From positions 62,001-126,000 of the forward strand of contig BQJE01000004.1 in the NCBI GenBank assembly GCA_021604545.1: a stretch of 64,000 nt of DNA. Direction: 5' to 3'. This DNA is from Micavibrio sp. (lineage in GTDB: Bacteria > Pseudomonadota > Alphaproteobacteria > Micavibrionales > Micavibrionaceae). The notes under the pieces are model-generated. The model was not told the DNA's origin, did no database searches, and saw only the letters and a list, made by a program, of their open reading frames with translations. Shown in pieces: positions 17,427-26,501 of the stretch. The position numbers were made by a program, and so were the translations under genes. Position 1 is the first letter of the stretch. The number at the start of each line of letters is the position of its first letter.

Positions 17427-18593
17427 ATGACTTCAAAAAACCTTGCACAAATGCTTGGTCTTGAGCCTGGTACTGAAATTTCAAATGCCGCGTCGGTTTT
17501 TCTTGAGCAGGTGAAAGAATATATGAGCTCGGCGCAGGCTAGTCCGTCCGAGGCGCATGCGAAGGCGGAAGAGGGTGCGCTCAACATGCTCTATAAAAAT
17601 TTCTTTGAATATGCGCTTGAGTGGGCCGGCGAAGAGCGTAAAAAAACCGTGGAGCAACCTAATCATCCCAATGCTAAGGACTTAAAGAAAAAAGCCACCG
17701 AGGCGCTGAATGATTTGCAGGACAACATTATTAAATTTGCCTTGGCCTATATGCGCCTCAACCGGTCGATGGGTTTTGTACAGGACGAATTAAATACCTA
17801 TGAAAAAGCCGCTGGGGGTAAAGGGAAAAATATAAAATGGACTTCTGAAACGGGAACCTTACTGCTGCGTTACCGTAAGGAAAGAAAAGCATTGAAAGAG
17901 TCTAATGCCCGTCTTGTTCAGGGAATGAAGGTGCTGGAGAAAGAAGAGAAGCGCCTGGCCCTTCTGGAGAAAAGCATGAAGAAAATTTTTGGTGGCAAAT
18001 TTGAAGACTATTTAAGGCCCTACCGCTCAGCTCTGCGTAGCGGGAGTTTTGATAAGGCTGAAAAATCTCTTAAGGCAATGGCGAATGCTAAAAGAAAGTT
18101 TTCTCTTGATAAAAAATCTGAGGAGGCAGCACTCAAAACAATTCAGAAAGAAGGTGGCGCTTATATTAACGTGCTAAAAAATGCGCAGGATAATTTACGG
18201 GCGCAGGATGGAAAATTATTTTTTAAGGCCAGAGAAATCAGTGTCACTATAGCTGCGCAGGATAAAGAAATTGAACAAAAAAATATGTATATCAATAAAT
18301 ACTACCAGCCCTATATGGAGCATAAATTAAATTCTCTGCGCCACTTAAAAGAAAAATTATTGGTGGTGGGGTCGTTGGAAAGTTTGACGACGCTATATAT
18401 TCGCCTTATGCGCGGCATGGCGCAGCCGCTCGCTGATATCAAGGCCGTGCGTGAATATGAAGAAGAGGTGATCGGTCATGTTTATTATCTTTTGGGTGGC
18501 CAGTTCAGGGAGACCGATAGTATCGAGAGGTGGAATGTTGAATCTATGCAGGAATTTGAAAATAGCCTTCAGGATTTTAAAGAGCTAGCCTAA
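17427..18593 (+). CDS. coiled-coil protein of unknown function in the beta-oxidation operon
   Basis: 388 residues, almost entirely helical and rich in Lys, Glu and Ala, with coiled-coil stretches around residues 155-200 and 245-310 (for example SARLVQ-type heptads in KALKESNARLVQGMKVLEKE). There is no signal peptide, membrane segment or catalytic motif. It begins 5 nt after the thiolase stop and ends 21 nt before the FadB/FadJ-like gene, so it is very probably cotranscribed with them. I do not recognise the family. It could be a scaffold or regulator, but nothing in the sequence shows this. Confidence 0.75.
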   Translation: MTSKNLAQMLGLEPGTEISNAASVFLEQVKEYMSSAQASPSEAHAKAEEGALNMLYKNFFEYALEWAGEERKKTVEQPNHPNAKDLKKKATEALNDLQDNIIKFALAYMRLNRSMGFVQDELNTYEKAAGGKGKNIKWTSETGTLLLRYRKERKALKESNARLVQGMKVLEKEEKRLALLEKSMKKIFGGKFEDYLRPYRSALRSGSFDKAEKSLKAMANAKRKFSLDKKSEEAALKTIQKEGGAYINVLKNAQDNLRAQDGKLFFKAREISVTIAAQDKEIEQKNMYINKYYQPYMEHKLNSLRHLKEKLLVVGSLESLTTLYIRLMRGMAQPLADIKAVREYEEEVIGHVYYLLGGQFRETDSIERWNVESMQEFENSLQDFKELA

Positions 18594-18614
18594 TTTTAGA
18601 AAAGGACACGTTAA

Positions 18615-21035
18615 ATGAGCATTGAAAAAGTCGCCGTTATCGGTGCGGGCGTGATGGGAAGCGGGATTGCCGCGCAGGTGGCCAATGCGGGTCTGCCGGT
18701 GGTACTTTTAGACATCGTACCCAAAGATGCCGAGGATCGTTCGGTGATTGCCAAAGGTGCGATTGCCAAGATGCTTAAAACCGACCCGGCGCCGTTCATG
18801 CATAAACGCAACGCCAAATTAATTACACCGGGTAATCTCGAAGATGATCTGGAGATGCTAGCTGATTGCGACTGGATTATCGAGGTCGTATTGGAAGATC
18901 TCAAAATCAAACACGCCACTTACGAGAAAATTCAAAAGCACCGCAAGAAGGGCTCGATTGTGTCGAGCAATACCTCGACTATTCCGCTGCACAAACTTGC
19001 CGAGGGTCAGCCGGAAGAATTCACCAAAGATTTTATGATCACTCATTTTTTCAATCCGCCGCGCTATATGCGGCTTTTGGAGCTTGTGGTCGGTGAAAAA
19101 ACCGATAAAAAAGCTGTCGAAGTCATTCGCAAAATCTGCGATGTGCAGCTCGGTAAGGGCGTTGTGCAATGCCACGACACGCCAGGTTTTATTGCCAATC
19201 GCCTCGGCGTTTTCTGGCTTACCGCCGGGGTTAATGAAGCAATTAATCAGGGCATCTCGATTGAAGTTGCCGATGCGGTGATGAGTAAGCCGGTCGGCAT
19301 TCCCAAAACCGGTATCTTTGGTTTGATTGATTTGGTTGGGATTGATTTGATGCCAAAACTTTCGACTTCTCTGCTTTCGACGCTCCCTGAAAACGATGCG
19401 TACCGCGCTGAGTTCGTCGATCATAAATTTGTTCATGACATGATCGACGCCGGTTATACAGGCCGTAAAGGTAAGGGCGGATTTTACCGTCTTAATCCCG
19501 ATGCACCAAAAGGCGTGAAAGAAAAACAGGCGCTTGGGATTGACCCGGCCTCTTTCACAGAAGGGCACTATCAAAAATCCGAAAAGAAAGCGGCAGCCTC
19601 TTTGGCTTCTGTCGCCGCAGGCCGTAAGGGTCTGAAAGCTGTCGTTGAAACCGATGATGCGGGCGGCACCTATGCCTGGAAGGTGCTATCAAAAACGCTG
19701 GCCTATGCCGCTTCGCTGGTTGGAGAAATTGCAGACACGGTGTTTGATATCGATGAGGGCATGAAGCTTGGCTATAACTGGAAGCAAGGCCCGTTCGAAA
19801 TGATTGATGCGCTTGGCGCGGCCTGGTTTGCGGGTAAGCTGGGTGAAGAGGGCATTGCCGTGCCTGACATCCTCACCAAAATTGGTGATGGCAGCTTCTA
19901 CCGGATAGAAGGCGATAAACGACAATATTTCGGAACCGATGGAAAATATTATAATGTTGAGCGCGGTGAAGGCGTTCTTTTGCTGCGCGATATTAAACTC
20001 TCTTCCGAACCGGTAATAAAAAACGGCTCAGCCTCCGTGTGGGATATTGGCGACGGTGTTTTGTGTTTTGAACACACATCGAAAATGAACACCTTTGATG
20101 ATCAGACTTTTGAGCTTCTCAATAAAACGATCAAAACCATCGGTGACGGTAGCGGCGACTACAAATCACTTGTTGTTTATAACGAAGCTTCACATTTTTC
20201 TGCCGGGGCCAATCTTGGCCTGGCTGCGTTTGCCATTAATATTGCGCTGTGGCCGCAGGTCGAGGAATTTATTGCCGCCGGGCAGAGCACTTTTATGGCT
20301 TTGAAATATGCTCCGTTTCCCGTGGTGAGTGCGCCATCCGGCATGGCGCTCGGTGGTGGTTGCGAGATTCTGTTGTCCTCGGACGCAGTGCAGGCGCATT
20401 CGGAGACCTATTGTGGTCTCGTCGAGGTTGGGGTTGGCATTATTCCCGGTTGGGGCGGCTGCAAGGAAATGATTTTGCGCTTTCAGGAAAAGGAACGTGA
20501 AGCTTTTGCCAAAGGTGTTGAGAAACATGGCAAAGATGCGATGTGGTTTGCCCCTGATACCACACCGGTTGGGGCTACCCGCAAAGCCTTCGAAGTTATC
20601 GGGTTGGCCGCTGTTGCCAAATCTGCAGACGAGGCAAAATCAATTGGTTATCTGCGCGAGAGCGACGGCATCACCATGAACCGAGATCGTTTGCTTTTTG
20701 ATGCGAAGCAACGGGCGTTAGGGCTCGCTAAAGATTACAAAGTGCCGGAAAAAATAGAGGAAATTCGTATGCCCGGGCCCGGTGGAAAAATGGCGTTGGA
20801 CCTGGCCGTTAGTGACCTCCGTAAATCCGGCAAAGCCACGCCTTATGATGTCACCGTGTCTGATCATCTGGCGACGGTTCTCTCCGGCGGTGATAAGGCC
20901 GACTGGACCAAACCGATTAGCGAGGATGATTTGGTCAAGCTCGAACGCGAAGAATTCATGAAACTGGTGCGTAACGAAGGCACCATGGCGCGGATCGAGC
21001 ATATGCTCGAAAAAGGCAAGCCCCTTAGAAACTAG
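18615..21035 (+). CDS. 3-hydroxyacyl-CoA dehydrogenase / enoyl-CoA hydratase fusion
   Basis: The N-terminal NAD-binding Rossmann motif VIGAGVMGSGIAAQVANAG is at residues 8-26. The dehydrogenase His region is MITHFFNPPRYMRLLELV, with HDTPGFIANR after it. The crotonase half comes second, from about residue 480, with the oxyanion-hole stretches SAGANLGL and GMALGGGCEILLSSDA, and VEVGVGIIPGWGG. The order is the reverse of E. coli FadB/FadJ, as is usual in alphaproteobacteria. It performs the hydration and oxidation steps of beta-oxidation and passes 3-ketoacyl-CoA to the thiolase two genes upstream. Ribosome site AAGGA precedes the ATG. Confidence 0.93.
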   Translation: MSIEKVAVIGAGVMGSGIAAQVANAGLPVVLLDIVPKDAEDRSVIAKGAIAKMLKTDPAPFMHKRNAKLITPGNLEDDLEMLADCDWIIEVVLEDLKIKHATYEKIQKHRKKGSIVSSNTSTIPLHKLAEGQPEEFTKDFMITHFFNPPRYMRLLELVVGEKTDKKAVEVIRKICDVQLGKGVVQCHDTPGFIANRLGVFWLTAGVNEAINQGISIEVADAVMSKPVGIPKTGIFGLIDLVGIDLMPKLSTSLLSTLPENDAYRAEFVDHKFVHDMIDAGYTGRKGKGGFYRLNPDAPKGVKEKQALGIDPASFTEGHYQKSEKKAAASLASVAAGRKGLKAVVETDDAGGTYAWKVLSKTLAYAASLVGEIADTVFDIDEGMKLGYNWKQGPFEMIDALGAAWFAGKLGEEGIAVPDILTKIGDGSFYRIEGDKRQYFGTDGKYYNVERGEGVLLLRDIKLSSEPVIKNGSASVWDIGDGVLCFEHTSKMNTFDDQTFELLNKTIKTIGDGSGDYKSLVVYNEASHFSAGANLGLAAFAINIALWPQVEEFIAAGQSTFMALKYAPFPVVSAPSGMALGGGCEILLSSDAVQAHSETYCGLVEVGVGIIPGWGGCKEMILRFQEKEREAFAKGVEKHGKDAMWFAPDTTPVGATRKAFEVIGLAAVAKSADEAKSIGYLRESDGITMNRDRLLFDAKQRALGLAKDYKVPEKIEEIRMPGPGGKMALDLAVSDLRKSGKATPYDVTVSDHLATVLSGGDKADWTKPISEDDLVKLEREEFMKLVRNEGTMARIEHMLEKGKPLRN

Positions 21036-21065
21036 TCTTTTATCCTTGTTTACGGATAAATAAGC

Positions 21066-21095
21066 GCCAAAACAGGCCAAAATCAGCCAAAATTA
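21066..21095 (+). repeat. three tandem 10-bp repeats upstream of the PEPC-like gene
   Basis: GCCAAAACAG, GCCAAAATCA and GCCAAAATTA follow one another without gaps, sharing GCCAAAA with one-turn spacing. Such helically phased repeats can bind a protein on one face of the DNA. The role is unknown. Confidence 0.5.
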
Positions 21096-21130
21096 AATAA
21101 ATTTCCATATCATTTGATTTTTTTGGTATT

Positions 21131-21157
21131 TTCCTCTATAAATTATTCCTCTATAAA
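21131..21157 (+). repeat. direct repeat of TTCCTCTATAAA
   Basis: Two identical 12-bp copies (21131-21142 and 21146-21157) lie 15 bp apart in the leader of the PEPC-like gene. They could be regulator half-sites or a small duplication; each copy contains a TATAAA that might serve as a -10. Confidence 0.45.
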
Positions 21158-21218
21158 GGCCATTGGCTAATATAATCAGGCGCCGAAACAGGCGACCTTA
21201 ATAATAAAGAACAGGGAT

Positions 21219-24200
21219 ATGAGCACAGCTACACAAACAGCTACACAAACAGCTACACAAACAGCTACACAAGAAGAGAGAGATGTAACTCAATCTGAGC
21301 TGGACTGGCTATACGGACAGTTGGAGAGCATGGAAAGGGCGGGCACAGGCAGCCCGGCGCAAAGCGTCAAGCACGGCTCATTTCTTGTTGCTCGGGATCT
21401 CCTGGCTAATGGCTTTGGAGAAGCAGGAAAGATTTTATCAATAGATGGGATCAAACGGGCTTTATCAGATCTCGGTGATCAATCTTTGCTAGGTAGGGTG
21501 CAGGAAGATACCGATTATATCGGTACAACTGATCCCGAAGTAAATAAGAAAAAGCTAAGAACAATTATTCGTGGGCTGACACGTAATGATGCTGGTGAAA
21601 AAATCCCGGCGAAAGAATTTGAAAAAAAACTAAGAAATTTATATGGCACTGTTCTGACGGGTCATCCTGTTTTTAGCAAAAATGAAAAAACATCTGGCAA
21701 GATTTCAGAACTATTTACGCTTCTGGGTAGTGGAAAAAATGATGATCAGACACAAGAGCTGATTAAAATAAAACAAAAGGAGTTACTAGAGGCAGCTAGA
21801 GAGCCATTTAAGCAGCTTACTTTGGATGAAGAACACGCCATGTCTCTAAAGGCCATGGAAAATATTCATGATGCTCTTGGCATTGTTGAAAATATCGCGA
21901 TTGAAGTGGCTCAAGAAGAATATCGGGACGAATGGCAAAACATTAATTACTCACCGGCAACGATTGCAACCTGGTTGGGTTATGATTGGGATGGACGTAC
22001 AGATATTACCTGGCAAAAAGCCATGGAGTTTCGCCTTACCTTACAAAGAAAAATGCTGGGCGAAGATCTTCCCCAGCGTTTTGAACAGCTAAAGAATACA
22101 TTAGGCGATGAGGCACAAAAATCTGAGGTAGGAAGATTAATTGACAAAATTAGTGATACCGTTGCAAAGGTTGATGGTCATATTGAGTTTTTGAAAAACT
22201 ATAATCCAGACGAAGACCCTTCTGGTGAGATTCTTTTGGCCTGGGATGACCAGGTTTCTGCAGAACGAGAAGAAAGAATCACGCATCCCAGCGTCCTAAT
22301 TGATCCTCTTCAGAAAATTTTGGAGGGTGGAACAAATCCGGAAGCGACAAAGCTCCTGGTTCATATGCGATCGCGCCTGACAAATCACGGGATTAGCTAT
22401 GCGCAGTCTCACTTCAGGGCTAATTCTGCTGTTGTTAACAGTGCTGCAGCTGAAGAGTTAAATCTTAGAGGAAAATATTCTGATAAAGAAATGGATACGG
22501 TTTTCGGAGGTAAAATTACGAAATGTATGGATAATATTGGAGAATATAAGGAAACCGACGAGGTAAAATATGTACATCTAAAAGATGCCAATACTGTTAT
22601 TTCGAAACAGCATCTTATGATCAGAAAGATTACTGATGATTTTGATAGTCATAGCCCAATCCGTTATCTGGTTGCCGAAACTCATAATGCTACACCGCTT
22701 CTTTATGTTTTATATCACGCACAAAAATTAGACATTGATAAGCATATTCATACCTGTCCTCTCATTGAAGATAAAAAAGGTATAGATAATTTCAAAAAAA
22801 TAATGGGTCGCTTATACCGCAACACTCATTATTTAGATCATATGGTGGGCGAGAGAAAGCATAGTCTGCAAGCATTGATGCAGACTTGTATTCAGTTTGG
22901 TTATTCTGATTCAGGGCGGCAAATAGGCCAGTTTGTTGCTGGTGCTAATATCAATCGCCTGGCGCGTTGGGTGCTTAAATTCCATGATGATGCCGTTAAA
23001 GATCAAGCTGAGCTTGTTTTATTTCATACCCATGGGGAAAAAGATGCTCGCGGCGGGCATCCTGGTGGTGTTGTTGGAAGGCTTTCTTATATTGCGTCGC
23101 GTTATTTTCTCTATCTTGCTAAAAAGTTAGGCGCAAAGGTTAAAATAGAGGAAAGTCGCCAGGGCGGCGATTCCTATATTAGGCTGGGGACGCCGGAAGC
23201 TTGCTTGTCTGATATAACCCAGACTCTGGAGTATGTAACCGGTGATCATAGTGATGCCCGCCATGACATTTACTATGATGAATCTCAAAAAGAAGAACAT
23301 GCTGGCCTGCAAGCTTTTTTTGCGTCTGCCGCTACTAAACGTATGGAATTAACCAGTCCTGATGATCCTAATAAACCATCTACCCTCAGTAAAATGTATA
23401 ACAAAATGATTTTGATGTTTAAGGCATTCATACCTCGAACAGGAAGCCGCCCTGCGCAACGGAAAGGCGGTGGAGAAACGGATGTGCGTGCTATTCCTCA
23501 GGCTGCTACAATAACGCAACTTGGCTCGGCAGATATTGTAAATTTTGGAATTCCACATGCGATGAAAGAAAACCCCAATGTACACGAAAAATTTATGCGG
23601 AAATCTCCTGAATATCAATTGCGTATGGCCATGGTTAATAGTGCCATGGATATCAGTGATCCGGCCCTGCTTGATGCTTATGGTGAAGTATATAGTCCAG
23701 GATTTTGGGAAAAAATCGCCAGACTCGAGAATGACCAGCATAAAAAAGAAAACTATCGGCATATTACAAATTATATGCAGAAGTTTGGAGATTATGCTGC
23801 GTATTCTGAGGTTATAACAGAGATATTTCGTGATCATGAAGATTTGCAAAGCAAGCGTCAGGAACTGGATTTACCGGATGACCCTCTAAAGGATGAAAAA
23901 TATAGATCTGCCGTTGAACAAAAAAACAAGAAAAGGGATGCCGCGCATTGCATCAGGCTGGCCTCAATTATGAAACTTTTTGAATATGCGGTTAAAATAC
24001 CGGATATTGCACCTGGTGAAGAGATGGATCGTGAAACTATTATCGATAAGATCATGCATTTGGATATGGAAGGATTGAGGGCTCTTAAGCAGATTTTTAA
24101 AGCCAGTAATGACAATGTGCAATCCACTAAAAGATACGCGCCATTAAAATCGATACAATCAGATTACAGGCATCTTCAACAAGAAGTTATTCAGCCTATA

Positions 24201-24272
24201 GAAGAATTTATGGATATCGTTAAAAACCAGGTACCGCACATCATTATGGATCTCAATGGCTGTGTCGGCTAA
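21219..24272 (+). CDS. divergent phosphoenolpyruvate carboxylase homologue
   Basis: 1017 residues, longer than the usual 880-930. Recognisable carboxylase landmarks in the right order are VLTGHPVF (H149, the position of catalytic His138 of E. coli), WLGYDWDGRTD (in place of GGDRDGNP), FHTHGEKDARGGHPGG (in place of FHGRGGSIGRGG), and TGSRPAQRK with VRAIPQAATITQLG. Several conserved residues are replaced, including the Arg of GDRDG (now Trp) and one Arg of the glycine loop. Activity as PEP + bicarbonate to oxaloacetate is therefore plausible but unproven. The N-terminus carries four TATQ repeats. The gene lies between beta-oxidation genes but has its own leader. Confidence 0.75.
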   Translation: MSTATQTATQTATQTATQEERDVTQSELDWLYGQLESMERAGTGSPAQSVKHGSFLVARDLLANGFGEAGKILSIDGIKRALSDLGDQSLLGRVQEDTDYIGTTDPEVNKKKLRTIIRGLTRNDAGEKIPAKEFEKKLRNLYGTVLTGHPVFSKNEKTSGKISELFTLLGSGKNDDQTQELIKIKQKELLEAAREPFKQLTLDEEHAMSLKAMENIHDALGIVENIAIEVAQEEYRDEWQNINYSPATIATWLGYDWDGRTDITWQKAMEFRLTLQRKMLGEDLPQRFEQLKNTLGDEAQKSEVGRLIDKISDTVAKVDGHIEFLKNYNPDEDPSGEILLAWDDQVSAEREERITHPSVLIDPLQKILEGGTNPEATKLLVHMRSRLTNHGISYAQSHFRANSAVVNSAAAEELNLRGKYSDKEMDTVFGGKITKCMDNIGEYKETDEVKYVHLKDANTVISKQHLMIRKITDDFDSHSPIRYLVAETHNATPLLYVLYHAQKLDIDKHIHTCPLIEDKKGIDNFKKIMGRLYRNTHYLDHMVGERKHSLQALMQTCIQFGYSDSGRQIGQFVAGANINRLARWVLKFHDDAVKDQAELVLFHTHGEKDARGGHPGGVVGRLSYIASRYFLYLAKKLGAKVKIEESRQGGDSYIRLGTPEACLSDITQTLEYVTGDHSDARHDIYYDESQKEEHAGLQAFFASAATKRMELTSPDDPNKPSTLSKMYNKMILMFKAFIPRTGSRPAQRKGGGETDVRAIPQAATITQLGSADIVNFGIPHAMKENPNVHEKFMRKSPEYQLRMAMVNSAMDISDPALLDAYGEVYSPGFWEKIARLENDQHKKENYRHITNYMQKFGDYAAYSEVITEIFRDHEDLQSKRQELDLPDDPLKDEKYRSAVEQKNKKRDAAHCIRLASIMKLFEYAVKIPDIAPGEEMDRETIIDKIMHLDMEGLRALKQIFKASNDNVQSTKRYAPLKSIQSDYRHLQQEVIQPIEEFMDIVKNQVPHIIMDLNGCVG
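21225..21272 (+). repeat. four perfect copies of ACAGCTACACAA in coding sequence
   Basis: This 12-bp tandem repeat encodes Thr-Ala-Thr-Gln four times at the N-terminus of the PEPC-like protein. The unit is a multiple of three, so slippage would change length without breaking the frame. Perfect identity suggests recent expansion. Confidence 0.9.
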
Positions 24273-24331
24273 CGGCCAATAAACCCTCCTTTCTTTACCT
24301 TCTGTTAACACTTCTCTGCCACGATGTTCTT

Positions 24332-24628
24332 ATGTTTTGGTCGGACAAGAAAAAACATAAAGACACGGACAAACGCAAGGAGCCGAAAGAGCTCCAGGCT
24401 ATAGAGGGTGACCGTGAAGGAACGAGCAAAAGCCAGCGTATCCGCGAGGAAGCGCTGGCCAATGCTCGGGCCGCGCGCGCGCAAATCGGCGAGGATACGC
24501 TGGATAAAATTGCCGCCGCCATGACCAAAAAGCAACAATCCGCTACTGAGCAAGCCAAAGCGCAGATCAAAGCCGCCGATTCGGACCGTGTTGTCGATGA
24601 AATCCTTGCGATGATCGATGAGGATTAG
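24332..24628 (+). CDS. small conserved hypothetical protein, helical
   Basis: 98 residues, highly charged: a Lys-rich N-terminus (SDKKKHKDTDKRKEPKE), then helices with ALANARAARAQIGEDTLDKI and a C-terminal EILAMIDED. It has no signal or membrane segment. Proteins with this layout (basic start, Ala-rich IGEDTLxKIA helix) are, to my memory, common unnamed alphaproteobacterial proteins. It lies between the PEPC-like gene and fadE, same strand, about 70 bp from fadE, so cotranscription with fadE is possible. Function unknown. Confidence 0.7.
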   Translation: MFWSDKKKHKDTDKRKEPKELQAIEGDREGTSKSQRIREEALANARAARAQIGEDTLDKIAAAMTKKQQSATEQAKAQIKAADSDRVVDEILAMIDED

Positions 24629-24700
24629 TCTTTAAAAATACCTTCGTCTCTTGGCCCCTTCGCGTTAAAATGGTTCTATCAATGAAAGGAATCTATTGAT

Positions 24701-26491
24701 ATGCCCGTTTATTCACCGCCTCTCGAAAATATTCGTTTTATCCTTCATGACGTTCTGGGTGCAGAAAGTCTGACGGCATTGCCTGGCTATGAAGAAGTTT
24801 CGGTTGATTTGATCGACCAAATTCTCGAAGAGGGCGGTAAAATCTGTGAAGAGGTTCTTTTCCCGCTGAACCAGAGCGGTGATCAGGAAGGCTGTCATTT
24901 TGATGACGGCAATGTCAAAACCCCCAAAGGATTCAAAGAAGCTTACGATACATTTGTTGAGGGCGGCTGGACCGGGCTGGCTTGTCATCCGGAATATGGC
25001 GGTATGGGCATGCCGACGCTGATCGGGACGGCGATGAAGGAAATGATTTGTAGTGCCAATATGTCGCTCGGCATGTATCCGGGTTTGTCTTACGGTGCCT
25101 ATGAAGCCATTCATAAATTCGGCAGTGAAGAATTGAAAAATCTCTATTTGCCCAAATTGGTGGATGGCAGCTGGTCTGGAACGATGTGTCTGACCGAGGC
25201 GCATTGCGGCACTGACCTTGGTCTGATCAAATCCAAGGCCGTTCCTAATAAGGATGACTCTTATAATATCACGGGCACAAAAATCTTTATTTCCGCTGGT
25301 GAGCATGACCTCACGGAAAACATCATTCACCTTGTGCTGGCAAAATTGCCTGATGCGCCCGAAGGTGTCAGGGGAATTTCTCTTTTTGTTGTGCCTAAAT
25401 TTATACCGAAAGATGACGGTGAAATTGGTGATCGTAATACGATCAATTGCGGCTCCATCGAACATAAGATGGGTATTAACGCTAATGCCACCTGCGTGAT
25501 GAATCTCGACGAGGCACGCGGCTGGCTGGTGGGTGAGCCACATAAGGGCCTGCGCGCTATGTTTGCCTTTATGAATGATGCGCGTCTTGGTGTGGCGATG
25601 CAGGGTCTTGGCATTGCTGAAGTGGCCTATCAAAACGGGCTGGCCTATGCCAAAGACCGTTTGCAGATGCGCTCGCTGACTGGGGTAAAATTCCCGGATA
25701 AACCGGCTGACCCGATTATCGTCCACCCCGATGTGCGACGCATGTTGCTGCTCTCTAAATCTGTGACCGAAGGCGCGCGGGCCTTATCGTACTGGGTCGG
25801 GATGGAGCTTGATATTTCCCTGCACCACGAAGATGAAGCCGAGCGCCAACGCGCTGATGATCTGGTTGCACTGTTGACGCCGATTATCAAAGCGTATCAA
25901 ACCGATATGGGGTTCGAGATTGCCAATCACACCATTCAAATTCACGGTGGCCACGGCTATATCGCTGAATATGGCGTCGAGCAATATGCGCGTGATGCAC
26001 GGATTGCGATGATCTATGAAGGCACCAACGGTATTCAGGCGCTGGATCTAATCGGCCGCAAAATGGGCCAGGGTTTCGGGCGGCTGCTGCGCCGTTTCTT
26101 CCACCCGGTGAGTGATTTTATTGCGGCGCATCAGGAAGACGAGACTATGCAGGAATTTATTTTTCCGCTGGCAAAATCTTTTGCCAAGCTGCAGCAGGCC
26201 ACCGCAATAACCGCACAAAAGGCACTGAAAAATCCTGATGAAGCGGGTGCGGCGTCTGTTGATTACCTACGCCAGTTTGCGCTGGTGGCGCTGGCCTTTA
26301 TGTGGTGCAAGATGGTGATCGCGGCGCAAGCCAAGCTCGAATCCGGTGAAGGCGATAAGAAATTCTACGAGTCCAAAATCACCACGGCGCGTTTTTTCAT
26401 GGCGCGTGTGCTACCGGAAACCGATGCGCGTTTTAAAATGGTGATGGCCGGCGCGGATACCGTGATGGCGCCATCAGAAGACGATTTCTAA
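24701..26491 (+). CDS. fadE: acyl-CoA dehydrogenase with C-terminal extension
   Basis: FAD enzyme for the first, alpha-beta dehydrogenation step of fatty-acid oxidation. Visible parts are the helical N-terminal domain, MCLTEAHCGTDLGLIKSKA of the FAD/substrate-binding middle domain, the C-terminal helical core with QIHGGHGYIAEYGVEQYARD, and the catalytic Glu region IAMIYEGTNGIQALDLIGRK. About 140 further residues form the C-terminal domain typical of the 590-600-residue subgroup. AAAGGAA precedes the ATG. It completes the set with the thiolase and the dehydrogenase/hydratase fusion upstream. The long minus-strand frame across it is a shadow. Confidence 0.93.
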   Translation: MPVYSPPLENIRFILHDVLGAESLTALPGYEEVSVDLIDQILEEGGKICEEVLFPLNQSGDQEGCHFDDGNVKTPKGFKEAYDTFVEGGWTGLACHPEYGGMGMPTLIGTAMKEMICSANMSLGMYPGLSYGAYEAIHKFGSEELKNLYLPKLVDGSWSGTMCLTEAHCGTDLGLIKSKAVPNKDDSYNITGTKIFISAGEHDLTENIIHLVLAKLPDAPEGVRGISLFVVPKFIPKDDGEIGDRNTINCGSIEHKMGINANATCVMNLDEARGWLVGEPHKGLRAMFAFMNDARLGVAMQGLGIAEVAYQNGLAYAKDRLQMRSLTGVKFPDKPADPIIVHPDVRRMLLLSKSVTEGARALSYWVGMELDISLHHEDEAERQRADDLVALLTPIIKAYQTDMGFEIANHTIQIHGGHGYIAEYGVEQYARDARIAMIYEGTNGIQALDLIGRKMGQGFGRLLRRFFHPVSDFIAAHQEDETMQEFIFPLAKSFAKLQQATAITAQKALKNPDEAGAASVDYLRQFALVALAFMWCKMVIAAQAKLESGEGDKKFYESKITTARFFMARVLPETDARFKMVMAGADTVMAPSEDDF

Positions 26492-26501
26492 GAAACTTTG
26501 A

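Noticed and set aside
24713..25726. 337-codon minus-strand frame across fadE
   Set aside because: Shadow of the acyl-CoA dehydrogenase gene; His/Arg-rich translation without any domain.
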